A stretch of 6,985 nucleotides of DNA from the NCBI GenBank assembly GCA_035529435.1, contig DATKWS010000010.1, positions 1 through 6,985 on the forward strand. Reading direction: 5' to 3'. The first letter of the stretch is position 1; each line of letters starts with the position of its first letter. The stretch is from DATKWS01 sp035529435. GTDB lineage: Bacteria; Krumholzibacteriota; Krumholzibacteriia; Krumholzibacteriales; Krumholzibacteriaceae. Below are positions 1 through 5,546 of this stretch, piece after piece. The translations under genes and the position numbers were made by a program. The notes under the pieces were generated by a model that was not told where the DNA came from, did no database searches, and saw nothing but the letters and a program-made list of their open reading frames with translations.

Positions 1-18
1 GGAGAGGACGCCGGACAT
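1..18 (-). CDS. Start of a leftward gene cut by the window edge (tentative)
   Basis: Only six codons are visible, reading M-S-G-V-L-S before the window ends. The start is proposed because the ATG at 18-16 is preceded, four bases upstream, by a GGAAAGG Shine-Dalgarno-like run (minus strand 29-23). The same seven bases sit five bases before the likely start of the peptidase gene upstream. The gene would follow the peptidase in the same direction after a gap of about 107 bases, so it is either the next operon member or has its own promoter in the AT-rich gap. No function can be given. Confidence 0.35.
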
Positions 19-125
19 GAGCCCTTTCCGTTTGTGTTTACCGAGGGCCGTATGTTTTGATTCCTTCATATATCTAAATATATGCAAAAACGATACACCC
101 GGCAGCTCTTTTCATGCCCCGGCGC
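19..125. promoter_or_regulatory. Intergenic gap with AT-rich perfect inverted repeat
   Basis: This gap follows the peptidase stop codon and precedes the tentative edge gene. Bases 61-90 are strikingly AT-rich against a G+C-rich background. They contain a perfect inverted repeat, CATATAT (67-73), CTAA spacer, ATATATG (78-84). No poly-T run follows the repeat on either strand, so it is a better candidate for an operator or promoter element than for a terminator. On the minus strand an imperfect G+C hairpin (about 96-121, CCGGCA against TGCCCCGG with a two-base bulge) is followed by TTTTTGC. That could be a weak terminator for the peptidase operon. No confident -35/-10 pair was found. Confidence 0.35.
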
Positions 126-1304
126 TCAGATCAGGTAGAGCTCGCGCTGCGGATTCGAAAGAAACTCGCCACCGCCGGGGCGCACCACGATGACCTCCTC
201 CATCGTCGCCACGCCGTGCCCCGGAATGTTTATGCGGGGCTCGATCGTGTATACCTGGTTTTCCTCGATCTTCAGGTAGGGGAGATTGCCGTACCGCTCC
301 CATTCGGGGCAGAGGAGCCCCGCCCCGTCGTGCGTACGCTGCCCGATCTGGTGCCCGAGGGCGTGCGGGTACTCGTCGTAGCCCCTGCCGGTGATGTATC
401 CCCGGGCGATCGCATCGACCTCGCGCCCCTCCATCCCGGGACGGATCTTCCCGGCGGCGAGCTGGATGGCGTCGCGTATCGTCTCGAAGGGCTCCTGCAC
501 CTCGGCGGGTGCCGACGTCTCGCTGTCTCTGAGAAAATACCAGGTGCGCTGCATGTCCGAGCAGTACCGCTCGCTCCGAGTTCCGAAGTCGATGTTGAGC
601 ACGTGCCCCTTCTCGATTTTCCGGTCCGTCGGGCCGGCGTGGGCGCCGGCTGATTCGGGCCCGGTGAATACCGACGGGCACAGCTCCCGTTCCCACGACG
701 TTTCGACTCCCTCACGGTCCACTTCACCGAGGAGAAACGCGGCGACATCCCGTTCGGTCATGCCCGGTCTCATTATTTTTGACACACGCGTGAACAGTTC
801 CTCGGTAAGCTCCACGTTGTTCATGATACGGCGGATCTCCTCGGAGCTTTTCCGGCCGCGGAGCTTTGATATCAGGATTTCCGAGCTCGTGAGGCGATCC
901 GCGTACGGTGTGTGTTCCAGATGGCCGTTCAGGATCAAGTACATCCCGTGGCTCAACCCGTCGGCCATGACATCGTTCACCGAGAAATTGACCGCTATCG
1001 TACCCGGCGCAATGGCATCGATCTGCTGGAGGAGCAGCTCGCGAATCGACTGCTTGTAACCGATCACCTCGTAACCACCCGTTTCCCGTATGCGCGTTTC
1101 ATCGAGACTGCCGACGATCGCTACGGCCCGACCCGAAGCGGGAATGAGGAATGCCGATTGCCACGTGCAGTTCGCCCCGAGTATCAGGTCGAGCGCGGGA
1201 TCGTAATTTGCCTCGCTTTCCCGGACAAAGGTGAGCCAGAGATCTATGCCCTCCTCCTTCATGATGCCCGCCGCCTGTGCAATCTTTTCCTTGGTCATCT
1301 TCAT
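126..1304 (-). CDS. M24-family metallopeptidase (Xaa-Pro peptidase/creatinase type)
   Basis: A 392-residue cytoplasmic protein with an N-terminal creatinase-like domain (about 5-145) and a C-terminal pita-bread M24 domain (about 155-390). The five expected dinuclear metal ligands are visible: D239 (NIDFG), D250 (CSDMQRT), H318 (GHQIG), E355 (YTIEP) and E369 (ATMEE). H222 is a plausible catalytic His. M24 enzymes with this set usually cleave Xaa-Pro bonds, but some relatives act on other C-N bonds, so the substrate is open. There is no signal peptide. The start at 1304 is chosen for the GGAAAGG site five bases upstream and because family homology begins there. An ATG at 1337 would add 11 residues and overlaps the preceding stop as ATGA. 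An ATG at 1298 is also possible. It is the third gene of the leftward operon, and a peptidase beside GT-C-like membrane proteins is an unusual partner. Confidence 0.9.
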   Translation of the reverse strand: MKMTKEKIAQAAGIMKEEGIDLWLTFVRESEANYDPALDLILGANCTWQSAFLIPASGRAVAIVGSLDETRIRETGGYEVIGYKQSIRELLLQQIDAIAPGTIAVNFSVNDVMADGLSHGMYLILNGHLEHTPYADRLTSSEILISKLRGRKSSEEIRRIMNNVELTEELFTRVSKIMRPGMTERDVAAFLLGEVDREGVETSWERELCPSVFTGPESAGAHAGPTDRKIEKGHVLNIDFGTRSERYCSDMQRTWYFLRDSETSAPAEVQEPFETIRDAIQLAAGKIRPGMEGREVDAIARGYITGRGYDEYPHALGHQIGQRTHDGAGLLCPEWERYGNLPYLKIEENQVYTIEPRINIPGHGVATMEEVIVVRPGGGEFLSNPQRELYLI

Positions 1305-1316
1305 ACCTGCCTTTCC
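1305..1316 (-). promoter_or_regulatory. Shine-Dalgarno site deciding the peptidase start
   Basis: On the minus strand GGAAAGG (1316-1310) lies five bases before ATG 1304. The competing ATG at 1337 has only AGGG at eight bases. The same GGAAAGG word precedes the tentative edge gene at 18, which suggests it is a working ribosome-binding sequence here. Confidence 0.55.
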
Positions 1317-1333
1317 GGTGTATGTACGATCCG

Positions 1334-3367
1334 TCATTTCACTACCCTGTATACAATGCACGCGGCGTTTTCGTAGGAACGGGCGAACCATTCGGGGTGC
1401 GACGCAAAGCGTTCCCGCAGGTGGGGATTGTCCTCCAGTTCCTCCCTCCACAGTACCACGTAGAACGAATGCGGCATGTGCTGCAGAATTTCGATCGATT
1501 CTTCGGATATCGATTCCTCCGAGAACAGGTTCCGATGGATGCGGACGTACCGTGCCACCCGTTCCCCACTGTAATTGTGAACGTGTATGAATGTCGGCTG
1601 CAGGATGAAGTTGCGGCGCCGCGCGTAAACGGGCATGAGATTGTATGTGTTCTCCTCTATCATGACGGCGTCGCTCCCGGTGTTTTCCCGGATCCACCGG
1701 TACACGTCGCGCTCGGCTTCCGTCAAGCGGTAGCGCTTCTCGAATCGCGGTTGATCCGGCCGCTCCAACACGAAGCCGCGCACGGTGAGGACGGGCGGGA
1801 CGGCAAACAGCACGAGTATCCATACCGAGAGCAGTGCCCGGCGCACTCGCCCCGCCGCTGCGAGGCCGTCGACGATCCGCCACGACACGGGGAGCACGAG
1901 CAGCATGAATATCGGGAATACGATCTTGTTTTCCGCGATGCCGGGCAGATCGGCGAAGATGCCGAGGATGAAAAGGCACGCGACCCACAGCATGAGAATT
2001 CTGAACGGCCGCTCATCCGTCCGGACGATGTCCCGGATCGCTCGCAGCGAGAAGGGGAGCAGCACGATGAGCGGTGCGACGGTGGTGAAGAGATTCGCAT
2101 ATCCGAAATGGAGGTGATCGCGAATGATAGTGCCGCTCCCCGCGCCGCCGGTGAGGGAGACGAAGTAGGGGAATGCTGCCGCGAAGGCCGCCGCGGCGAT
2201 GGCTGGTACACCGAGCCACTGGAAGAGGGGGGGTGAACTCCGGAGCTTCACACGTTCGTACAGGTAGAGAAGGATGCCCGCCCCCACGGCGGCAATGATG
2301 AGGGAGAGACCGATGACGACGTGAAAGAGAAAGCAGCCGATCATCGCAACGAACAGGACCAGCGCATCACCGAGGCGCGAACGGCCGCTGCTGAATCCGG
2401 CGATAACGGCGATAAAGCTGAACAGGAAGAGGCTCAGGGCATAGCTCATCGCGGTGATTGTCAGAAACTTGTCCATCATGTTCATCAGCCAGGTGAAGGG
2501 CGGGGTGAGAAAATAGATCACCTTCGCTCCATTGAATTCGATGCCCCGCAGGTTGCGGACGATCTCTTCCATGCCACGGACTTTCCCGAAGAGGGATTGC
2601 AGTATGAAGACCGGCCAGAGGATCCACGATGCCGATTGCAGGCCGGCGAAGGCGAAGATCGGCGTCGCGAGGATGTAGCGCCTGTTCACGGTCAGGAGCG
2701 CCGTCAGACGTGCGACGAGGTACGGAAACACGAAGGCGGTGACGACGTTGAAAATTGCGAGGACGGAATATATGTCCAGCCCGGAACGTTCGAGGAACAC
2801 GGCCTGGAAGAGGTGATAGATCCACATGTACCTGATCGCGACATCCGGGAATCTCGGTTCGAGGGGGGGGATGCCGCGGTCGAGTATCTCGTAGGTGACC
2901 GACGCGTGATGCCAGGCGTCGGTGTAAACCAGGAGGTAACGGTTCGCGAGGTACGCTCCGATCACGACGGCGCCCGCCGCTGCCGAGATTAGTACGATGA
3001 CCCGGGGGATCGGGGAACGCCGCACAGAGGAGCCGGACCGCCGTATGAACAGGGAAATGACGAGGAGCAGGTAGAATAAGGCGAGGGCGGCGCGTATCGC
3101 ACCCGGTAACGACCCGGTGATCCGGTTACATCCGAGTACGAGCGTCGAGACCAGCACGGGTGAGATGAGCAGTGGCAGAAAGAGATCGTCGAGGCGGGGA
3201 TCGCGCCGGTTGCCGCAGAAGAGCAGAAAAACGAATCCCGGCAGGTAGTACGTCTGGATGAAAGCGAAGGATGCACGCAGCGGAACCGGCAGCGGAACGA
3301 TCAACGTCACCGCGCTCGCCAGGAGGATCGCGTACAATAGCGCCCGTGCCTTGTCGTTTCCCGTCAT
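1334..3367 (-). CDS. Polytopic membrane protein, GT-C glycosyltransferase-like, with C-terminal soluble domain
   Basis: A 677-residue protein. It has roughly 12-14 hydrophobic segments between residues 9 and 528, then a hydrophilic domain at about 535-677. After the fifth membrane segment comes a polar loop with D150-A-W-H-H154 and PPLEPRFPD (167-175). An acidic/His loop of this kind early in the chain is typical of GT-C-like transferases that use polyprenyl-phosphate sugars. The C-terminal domain opens with an ERDVYRWIRENT motif (552-563), common in large uncharacterised membrane proteins of this class. The function is therefore inferred from architecture, not from a recognised named family. 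ATG 3367 is chosen because GAGG (3376-3373) lies five bases upstream, it forms an ATGA overlap with the preceding gene, and the N-terminus is colinear with its paralogue (YLPG at residues 41-44 in both). Its stop overlaps ATG 1337. It probably acts in surface glycan or lipid-linked sugar metabolism. Confidence 0.8.
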   Translation of the reverse strand: MTGNDKARALLYAILLASAVTLIVPLPVPLRASFAFIQTYYLPGFVFLLFCGNRRDPRLDDLFLPLLISPVLVSTLVLGCNRITGSLPGAIRAALALFYLLLVISLFIRRSGSSVRRSPIPRVIVLISAAAGAVVIGAYLANRYLLVYTDAWHHASVTYEILDRGIPPLEPRFPDVAIRYMWIYHLFQAVFLERSGLDIYSVLAIFNVVTAFVFPYLVARLTALLTVNRRYILATPIFAFAGLQSASWILWPVFILQSLFGKVRGMEEIVRNLRGIEFNGAKVIYFLTPPFTWLMNMMDKFLTITAMSYALSLFLFSFIAVIAGFSSGRSRLGDALVLFVAMIGCFLFHVVIGLSLIIAAVGAGILLYLYERVKLRSSPPLFQWLGVPAIAAAAFAAAFPYFVSLTGGAGSGTIIRDHLHFGYANLFTTVAPLIVLLPFSLRAIRDIVRTDERPFRILMLWVACLFILGIFADLPGIAENKIVFPIFMLLVLPVSWRIVDGLAAAGRVRRALLSVWILVLFAVPPVLTVRGFVLERPDQPRFEKRYRLTEAERDVYRWIRENTGSDAVMIEENTYNLMPVYARRRNFILQPTFIHVHNYSGERVARYVRIHRNLFSEESISEESIEILQHMPHSFYVVLWREELEDNPHLRERFASHPEWFARSYENAACIVYRVVK

Positions 3368-4146
3368 TGCCGCCTCAACCGGTATACCCTGCCGTCCGGA
3401 TTTTCGTATTCGGCCGTGAACCATTCCGGATATGCAACGAATCTCGTCTTCAGCGCCTGATCGTACTCGATGTCTTCCCGCCACACAACGACGTACAGAT
3501 CGAAATCGAACGATCCGAGCAACTCGATCGTTCTCCCGTCGATCGGGGCGTCCGAGTACAGTTCGTCTCGTATCGCCCGGTACCGCTCGACCTTCTCCCC
3601 CCGGTACCCGTAGTTCTCGATCTCCCAGGACGTCATGTAGAAGTTCCGCCGGAACGCGTAATACGGCATGACGTTGTACTCGTTCCTCTCGATGATCACG
3701 GCTTCGATATCCGTGTTGTCCCGGATCCATTCGTAAAGCGTGCGTTCATTATCGGTGATGTGGTACCTGCGGATATGGTGCGCCCGGTCCGGCTTATCGA
3801 GCATGATTCCCCGCACGGTGAGAACGGCGGGAACGAGAAAGAGCACGGCGATCCACAGGGCGAGGAGTCCCCGCCGGATGCCGCGGGTCCCGCCGAATGC
3901 ATCGATGATCCGTTTCGCGACCGGGATCGAGAGGAGCAGCATGAGCGGGAACACGGCCATCGATTCGAGCGTCCCGCGGATGTCGACCGCGATGCAGACG
4001 ATGAAGAACGATATGATCCACGTTCCCATGATCATATTTTCCCGGTCGTCGCCGCGGAGTGTATCCCGCAGGCTCCTCCACGTGAAGGGGAGGAGCACCA
4101 CGAGCGGGATGACGATCGTAAACAGGTTGCGCGTACTGAATGCCAC
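3364..4146 (-). CDS. C-terminal part of the frameshifted GT-C-like paralogue
   Basis: This reading frame opens at GTG 4146 but is best read as the continuation of the upstream fragment, not as an independent gene. No convincing ribosome site precedes the GTG, and the frame stays open further upstream, past 4190. It encodes 260 residues: about four membrane segments, then a soluble domain beginning near the NERTLYEWIRDNT motif. It matches residues from about 418 of the intact downstream paralogue along its whole length, including NLFT, VLTVRG, the WIR-NT motif, YN-MP-YA-RRNF, YVV-WRE and the PEWF/YEN tail. The stop TGA (3366-3364) overlaps the next gene's ATG as ATGA. If translated alone it would be a headless membrane fragment lacking the proposed active loop. 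Confidence 0.7.
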   Translation of the reverse strand: MAFSTRNLFTIVIPLVVLLPFTWRSLRDTLRGDDRENMIMGTWIISFFIVCIAVDIRGTLESMAVFPLMLLLSIPVAKRIIDAFGGTRGIRRGLLALWIAVLFLVPAVLTVRGIMLDKPDRAHHIRRYHITDNERTLYEWIRDNTDIEAVIIERNEYNVMPYYAFRRNFYMTSWEIENYGYRGEKVERYRAIRDELYSDAPIDGRTIELLGSFDFDLYVVVWREDIEYDQALKTRFVAYPEWFTAEYENPDGRVYRLRRQ

Positions 4147-5396
4147 GCGATCCGGTACGAATATTCCGTCCGCGCATGGACGTCCCTGAAAGATGCAAAG
4201 AAAAACAGACCGATCGCCGTGGCGGCGACCGCACAGCAGGGGATGGTGAGGGCATGGAACGGGTGTGGTCTCTTTCTCCGGATCAGTCGTTCCAGCACCA
4301 CAACGACCGCACCCGAAAGGATCGCCGCGATGAGGAGAAAGATCCCCGTGAATATGTGGAACAGGAACGCCCCGATCATCGCGACGAACGCCGTGATGGC
4401 GGCGCGCCAGTGCGATTCACGCTGAAATTGCCCGGAGAGCATGACGACCATGAACAGGAGGAAGAGGTTCAACGCGTAGTGCTGGACATCGATGATGAGG
4501 TACTTCTCGAGGGGATTGACCGCGTACGAACCGAACGGGGCGAGGAACTGCACGACGTCCCGGCCGTTCAACGTGACCTGGCCGATGATCCGTCCGATCT
4601 CCCCCGTGCCGTGTACGCTGCCGACCAGCACGCGTGCGAGGTTCAGGGGCCACGTGACCCACCCCGCGGCGACGAGGCCGGTGAGGGCGAAGAGCGGTAC
4701 GACGAGCGCGTGGACGCGCCGGCCGGTGAAGTGCAGGGTGATACGGGCGATGAGGTATGGAAACACGAAGATGCTGAAACAACTGAATACCCACATCGCG
4801 TGGATCATCGAGAGGCCCGAGAGCCACTTCCACGCGGCCATGAATACGTAGGCGATCCAGTTACTCTGGATCGGGATGTCCGGAAAGAACGGTTCCAGCG
4901 GCGGCATGCCGCGGTACAGGATCTCGTTCGCTATGGCTGAGTGACGGACCATGTCGTACGCGAACTGGTAATCATTGACGAGATACGTCGCGATGAAAAG
5001 GATGCAGAGCCCCGCCGCGACCCACACGATCCCGGCCGGGGGCCGGGGGCCGGCCGCCCCGCGGCGCCGTACGACAAACGGCGATGCGGCGAGTAACAGG
5101 TAGAGGACGCCCAGCGATAGTAGCGTGGCGGATTGCACGGATCCGGCGACGGTGTGTACGGCCAGGATGAGCAGGGTCAGGATGAGCGGGGAGAAGGCCG
5201 GCGCGAGGAACAGCGTGTCGAGCGGCGACACCGGTCTGGTGCCGGTGTACAGGAGAAACACTATCCCGGGGAGGTAGAACGCCTGGAACAGTCCGCATAC
5301 GAGCCTCACGGGCGGCGGTACGGAGAATAGGAGGGGAACGACGCTGATAACAAGCGGAATGAGGAAAATCCGTCTCATGTGCTGCACCGGTTCCAT
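4032..5396 (-). CDS. N-terminal part of the frameshifted GT-C-like paralogue
   Basis: This is the first gene of the leftward operon. The frame runs 454 codons, but only about residues 1-412 are authentic. The remaining 42 (Ser/Arg/Cys-rich, from about 4160 to the stop) are an out-of-frame tail. Residues 1-403 hold about eleven hydrophobic segments. The loop after the fifth contains D148-M-V-R-H152 and PPLEPFFPD (165-173), aligned with D150 and H154 of the paralogue. The paralogue's Y184-H185 is replaced by A182-Y183. ATG 5396 is preferred over ATG 5378 because it keeps YLPG at residues 41-44, exactly as in the paralogue. Neither start has a clear Shine-Dalgarno site. A TATAAT box at 5412-5407 would give a nearly leaderless mRNA. 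The likely role is a membrane sugar or glycan transferase, by architecture only. Confidence 0.7.
   Translation of the reverse strand: MEPVQHMRRIFLIPLVISVVPLLFSVPPPVRLVCGLFQAFYLPGIVFLLYTGTRPVSPLDTLFLAPAFSPLILTLLILAVHTVAGSVQSATLLSLGVLYLLLAASPFVVRRRGAAGPRPPAGIVWVAAGLCILFIATYLVNDYQFAYDMVRHSAIANEILYRGMPPLEPFFPDIPIQSNWIAYVFMAAWKWLSGLSMIHAMWVFSCFSIFVFPYLIARITLHFTGRRVHALVVPLFALTGLVAAGWVTWPLNLARVLVGSVHGTGEIGRIIGQVTLNGRDVVQFLAPFGSYAVNPLEKYLIIDVQHYALNLFLLFMVVMLSGQFQRESHWRAAITAFVAMIGAFLFHIFTGIFLLIAAILSGAVVVVLERLIRRKRPHPFHALTIPCCAVAATAIGLFFFASFRDVHARTEYSYRIAWHSVRATCLRSSSRSWCSSPSRGGACGIHSAATTGKI
4146..4210 (-). other. Frameshift junction joining the two halves of the upstream paralogue
   Basis: The halves join if one base is added near 4161, so that TAT (4163-4161) is followed by TTC GTA CCG GAT. 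This reads through ...EYFVPDRVAFSTRNLF and matches IIRDHLHFGYANLF of the paralogue. The 2033-base span 3364-5396 plus one base is exactly 2034 bases, or 677 codons plus stop, identical to the paralogue's length. The break could be a sequencing or assembly indel, a real inactivating deletion, or a -1 recoding site. A T-run, G TTT TTC, lies in frame at about 4206-4200, but it is not a canonical X-XXY-YYZ slippery heptamer. Confidence 0.8.
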
Positions 5397-5436
5397 AAAT
5401 GATGAAATTATAATTGCAAGCTCCCGGTACGTGCAA
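5397..5436 (-). promoter_or_regulatory. Promoter candidate for the leftward operon
   Basis: On the minus strand a perfect TATAAT lies at 5412-5407. A weak -35 candidate, TTGCAC (5436-5431), is 18 bases upstream. Transcription would start near 5400, leaving only about four bases before ATG 5396. That fits the absence of a Shine-Dalgarno site for this gene. Confidence 0.5.
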
Positions 5437-5437
5437 T
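5413..5437. repeat. Dyad ATTGCA-N13-TGCAAT spanning both promoters
   Basis: The half-sites ATTGCA (5413-5418) and TGCAAT (5432-5437) are perfect inverted copies 19 bases apart start to start, close to two helical turns. Each covers the -35 region of one of the two opposing promoter candidates. It is either an operator for a dimeric regulator or a by-product of the two TTGCA-type -35 elements. Confidence 0.4.
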
Positions 5438-5442
5438 AGAAT
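5414..5442 (+). promoter_or_regulatory. Promoter candidate for the rightward SGNH gene
   Basis: TTGCAA (5414-5419, four of six matches to the sigma70 -35) is followed after exactly 17 bases by TAGAAT (5437-5442, five of six to TATAAT). Transcription would begin near 5449 and give a leader of about 98 bases. The element overlaps the leftward promoter, so polymerase could probably occupy only one at a time. Confidence 0.55.
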
Positions 5443-5445
5443 ATT

Positions 5446-5500
5446 CGCCGGCGTGGGAATCACCCACTATGATGGATGAATCGAATTGCCGCCGCCGGCG
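5446..5500 (+). promoter_or_regulatory. Leader hairpin and repeated palindromic octamer
   Basis: The leader of the SGNH gene contains a perfect five-base hairpin, GTGGG (5453-5457), AATCA loop, CCCAC (5463-5467). It also carries two copies of the self-complementary octamer CGCCGGCG (5446-5453 and 5493-5500), which could pair with each other at long range. The two pairings share base 5453 and would be partly exclusive. No T-run follows, so this is not an intrinsic terminator as it stands. Confidence 0.3.
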
Positions 5501-5516
5501 TAGAGTGTGTCGATAG
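5469..5516 (+). CDS. Possible 15-codon Arg-rich leader peptide
   Basis: The ORF ATG 5469 to TAG 5514-5516 reads MMDESNCRRRRRVCR. It has five consecutive arginines written with CGC, CGC, CGG, CGT and AGA, and a sixth as CGA. It lies inside the predicted leader, just after the small hairpin, and in the same frame as the SGNH gene 30 bases downstream. It has no strong ribosome site (GGGA about ten bases upstream). It may be a regulatory leader peptide or chance. Confidence 0.2.
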   Translation: MMDESNCRRRRRVCR

Positions 5517-5546
5517 ATTCAGCATGGAATCCGGGGCCGTACATTC

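Noticed and set aside
112..748. Overlapping frames on both strands inside the peptidase gene
   Set aside because: They are shadows of a gene with all catalytic residues in the correct frame.
1305..1988. Upstream extension of the peptidase frame to 1988 (620 codons)
   Set aside because: The added stretch overlaps the intact membrane gene, is low-complexity Arg/His/Ala-rich, and precedes a good start with a ribosome site at 1304.
1277..2236. 319-codon plus-strand open frame, and similar long ones at 3271-4425 and 4140-4940
   Set aside because: They lie antisense to the GT-C-like genes. They are rich in Asp, Glu, Arg and His, as expected from the complement of hydrophobic codons, and have no domain-like motifs.
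3368..3730. Extension of the intact paralogue to 3730 (798 codons)
   Set aside because: It would overlap the upstream gene by more than 360 bases. The start at 3367 has GAGG, an ATGA overlap and N-terminal colinearity with the paralogue.
4146..4210. Classical programmed -1 frameshift site
   Set aside because: The only T-rich run in frame (G TTT TTC) is not a proper X-XXY-YYZ heptamer, and I saw no obvious downstream stem. An error or mutation is simpler, so recoding is kept only as an alternative.
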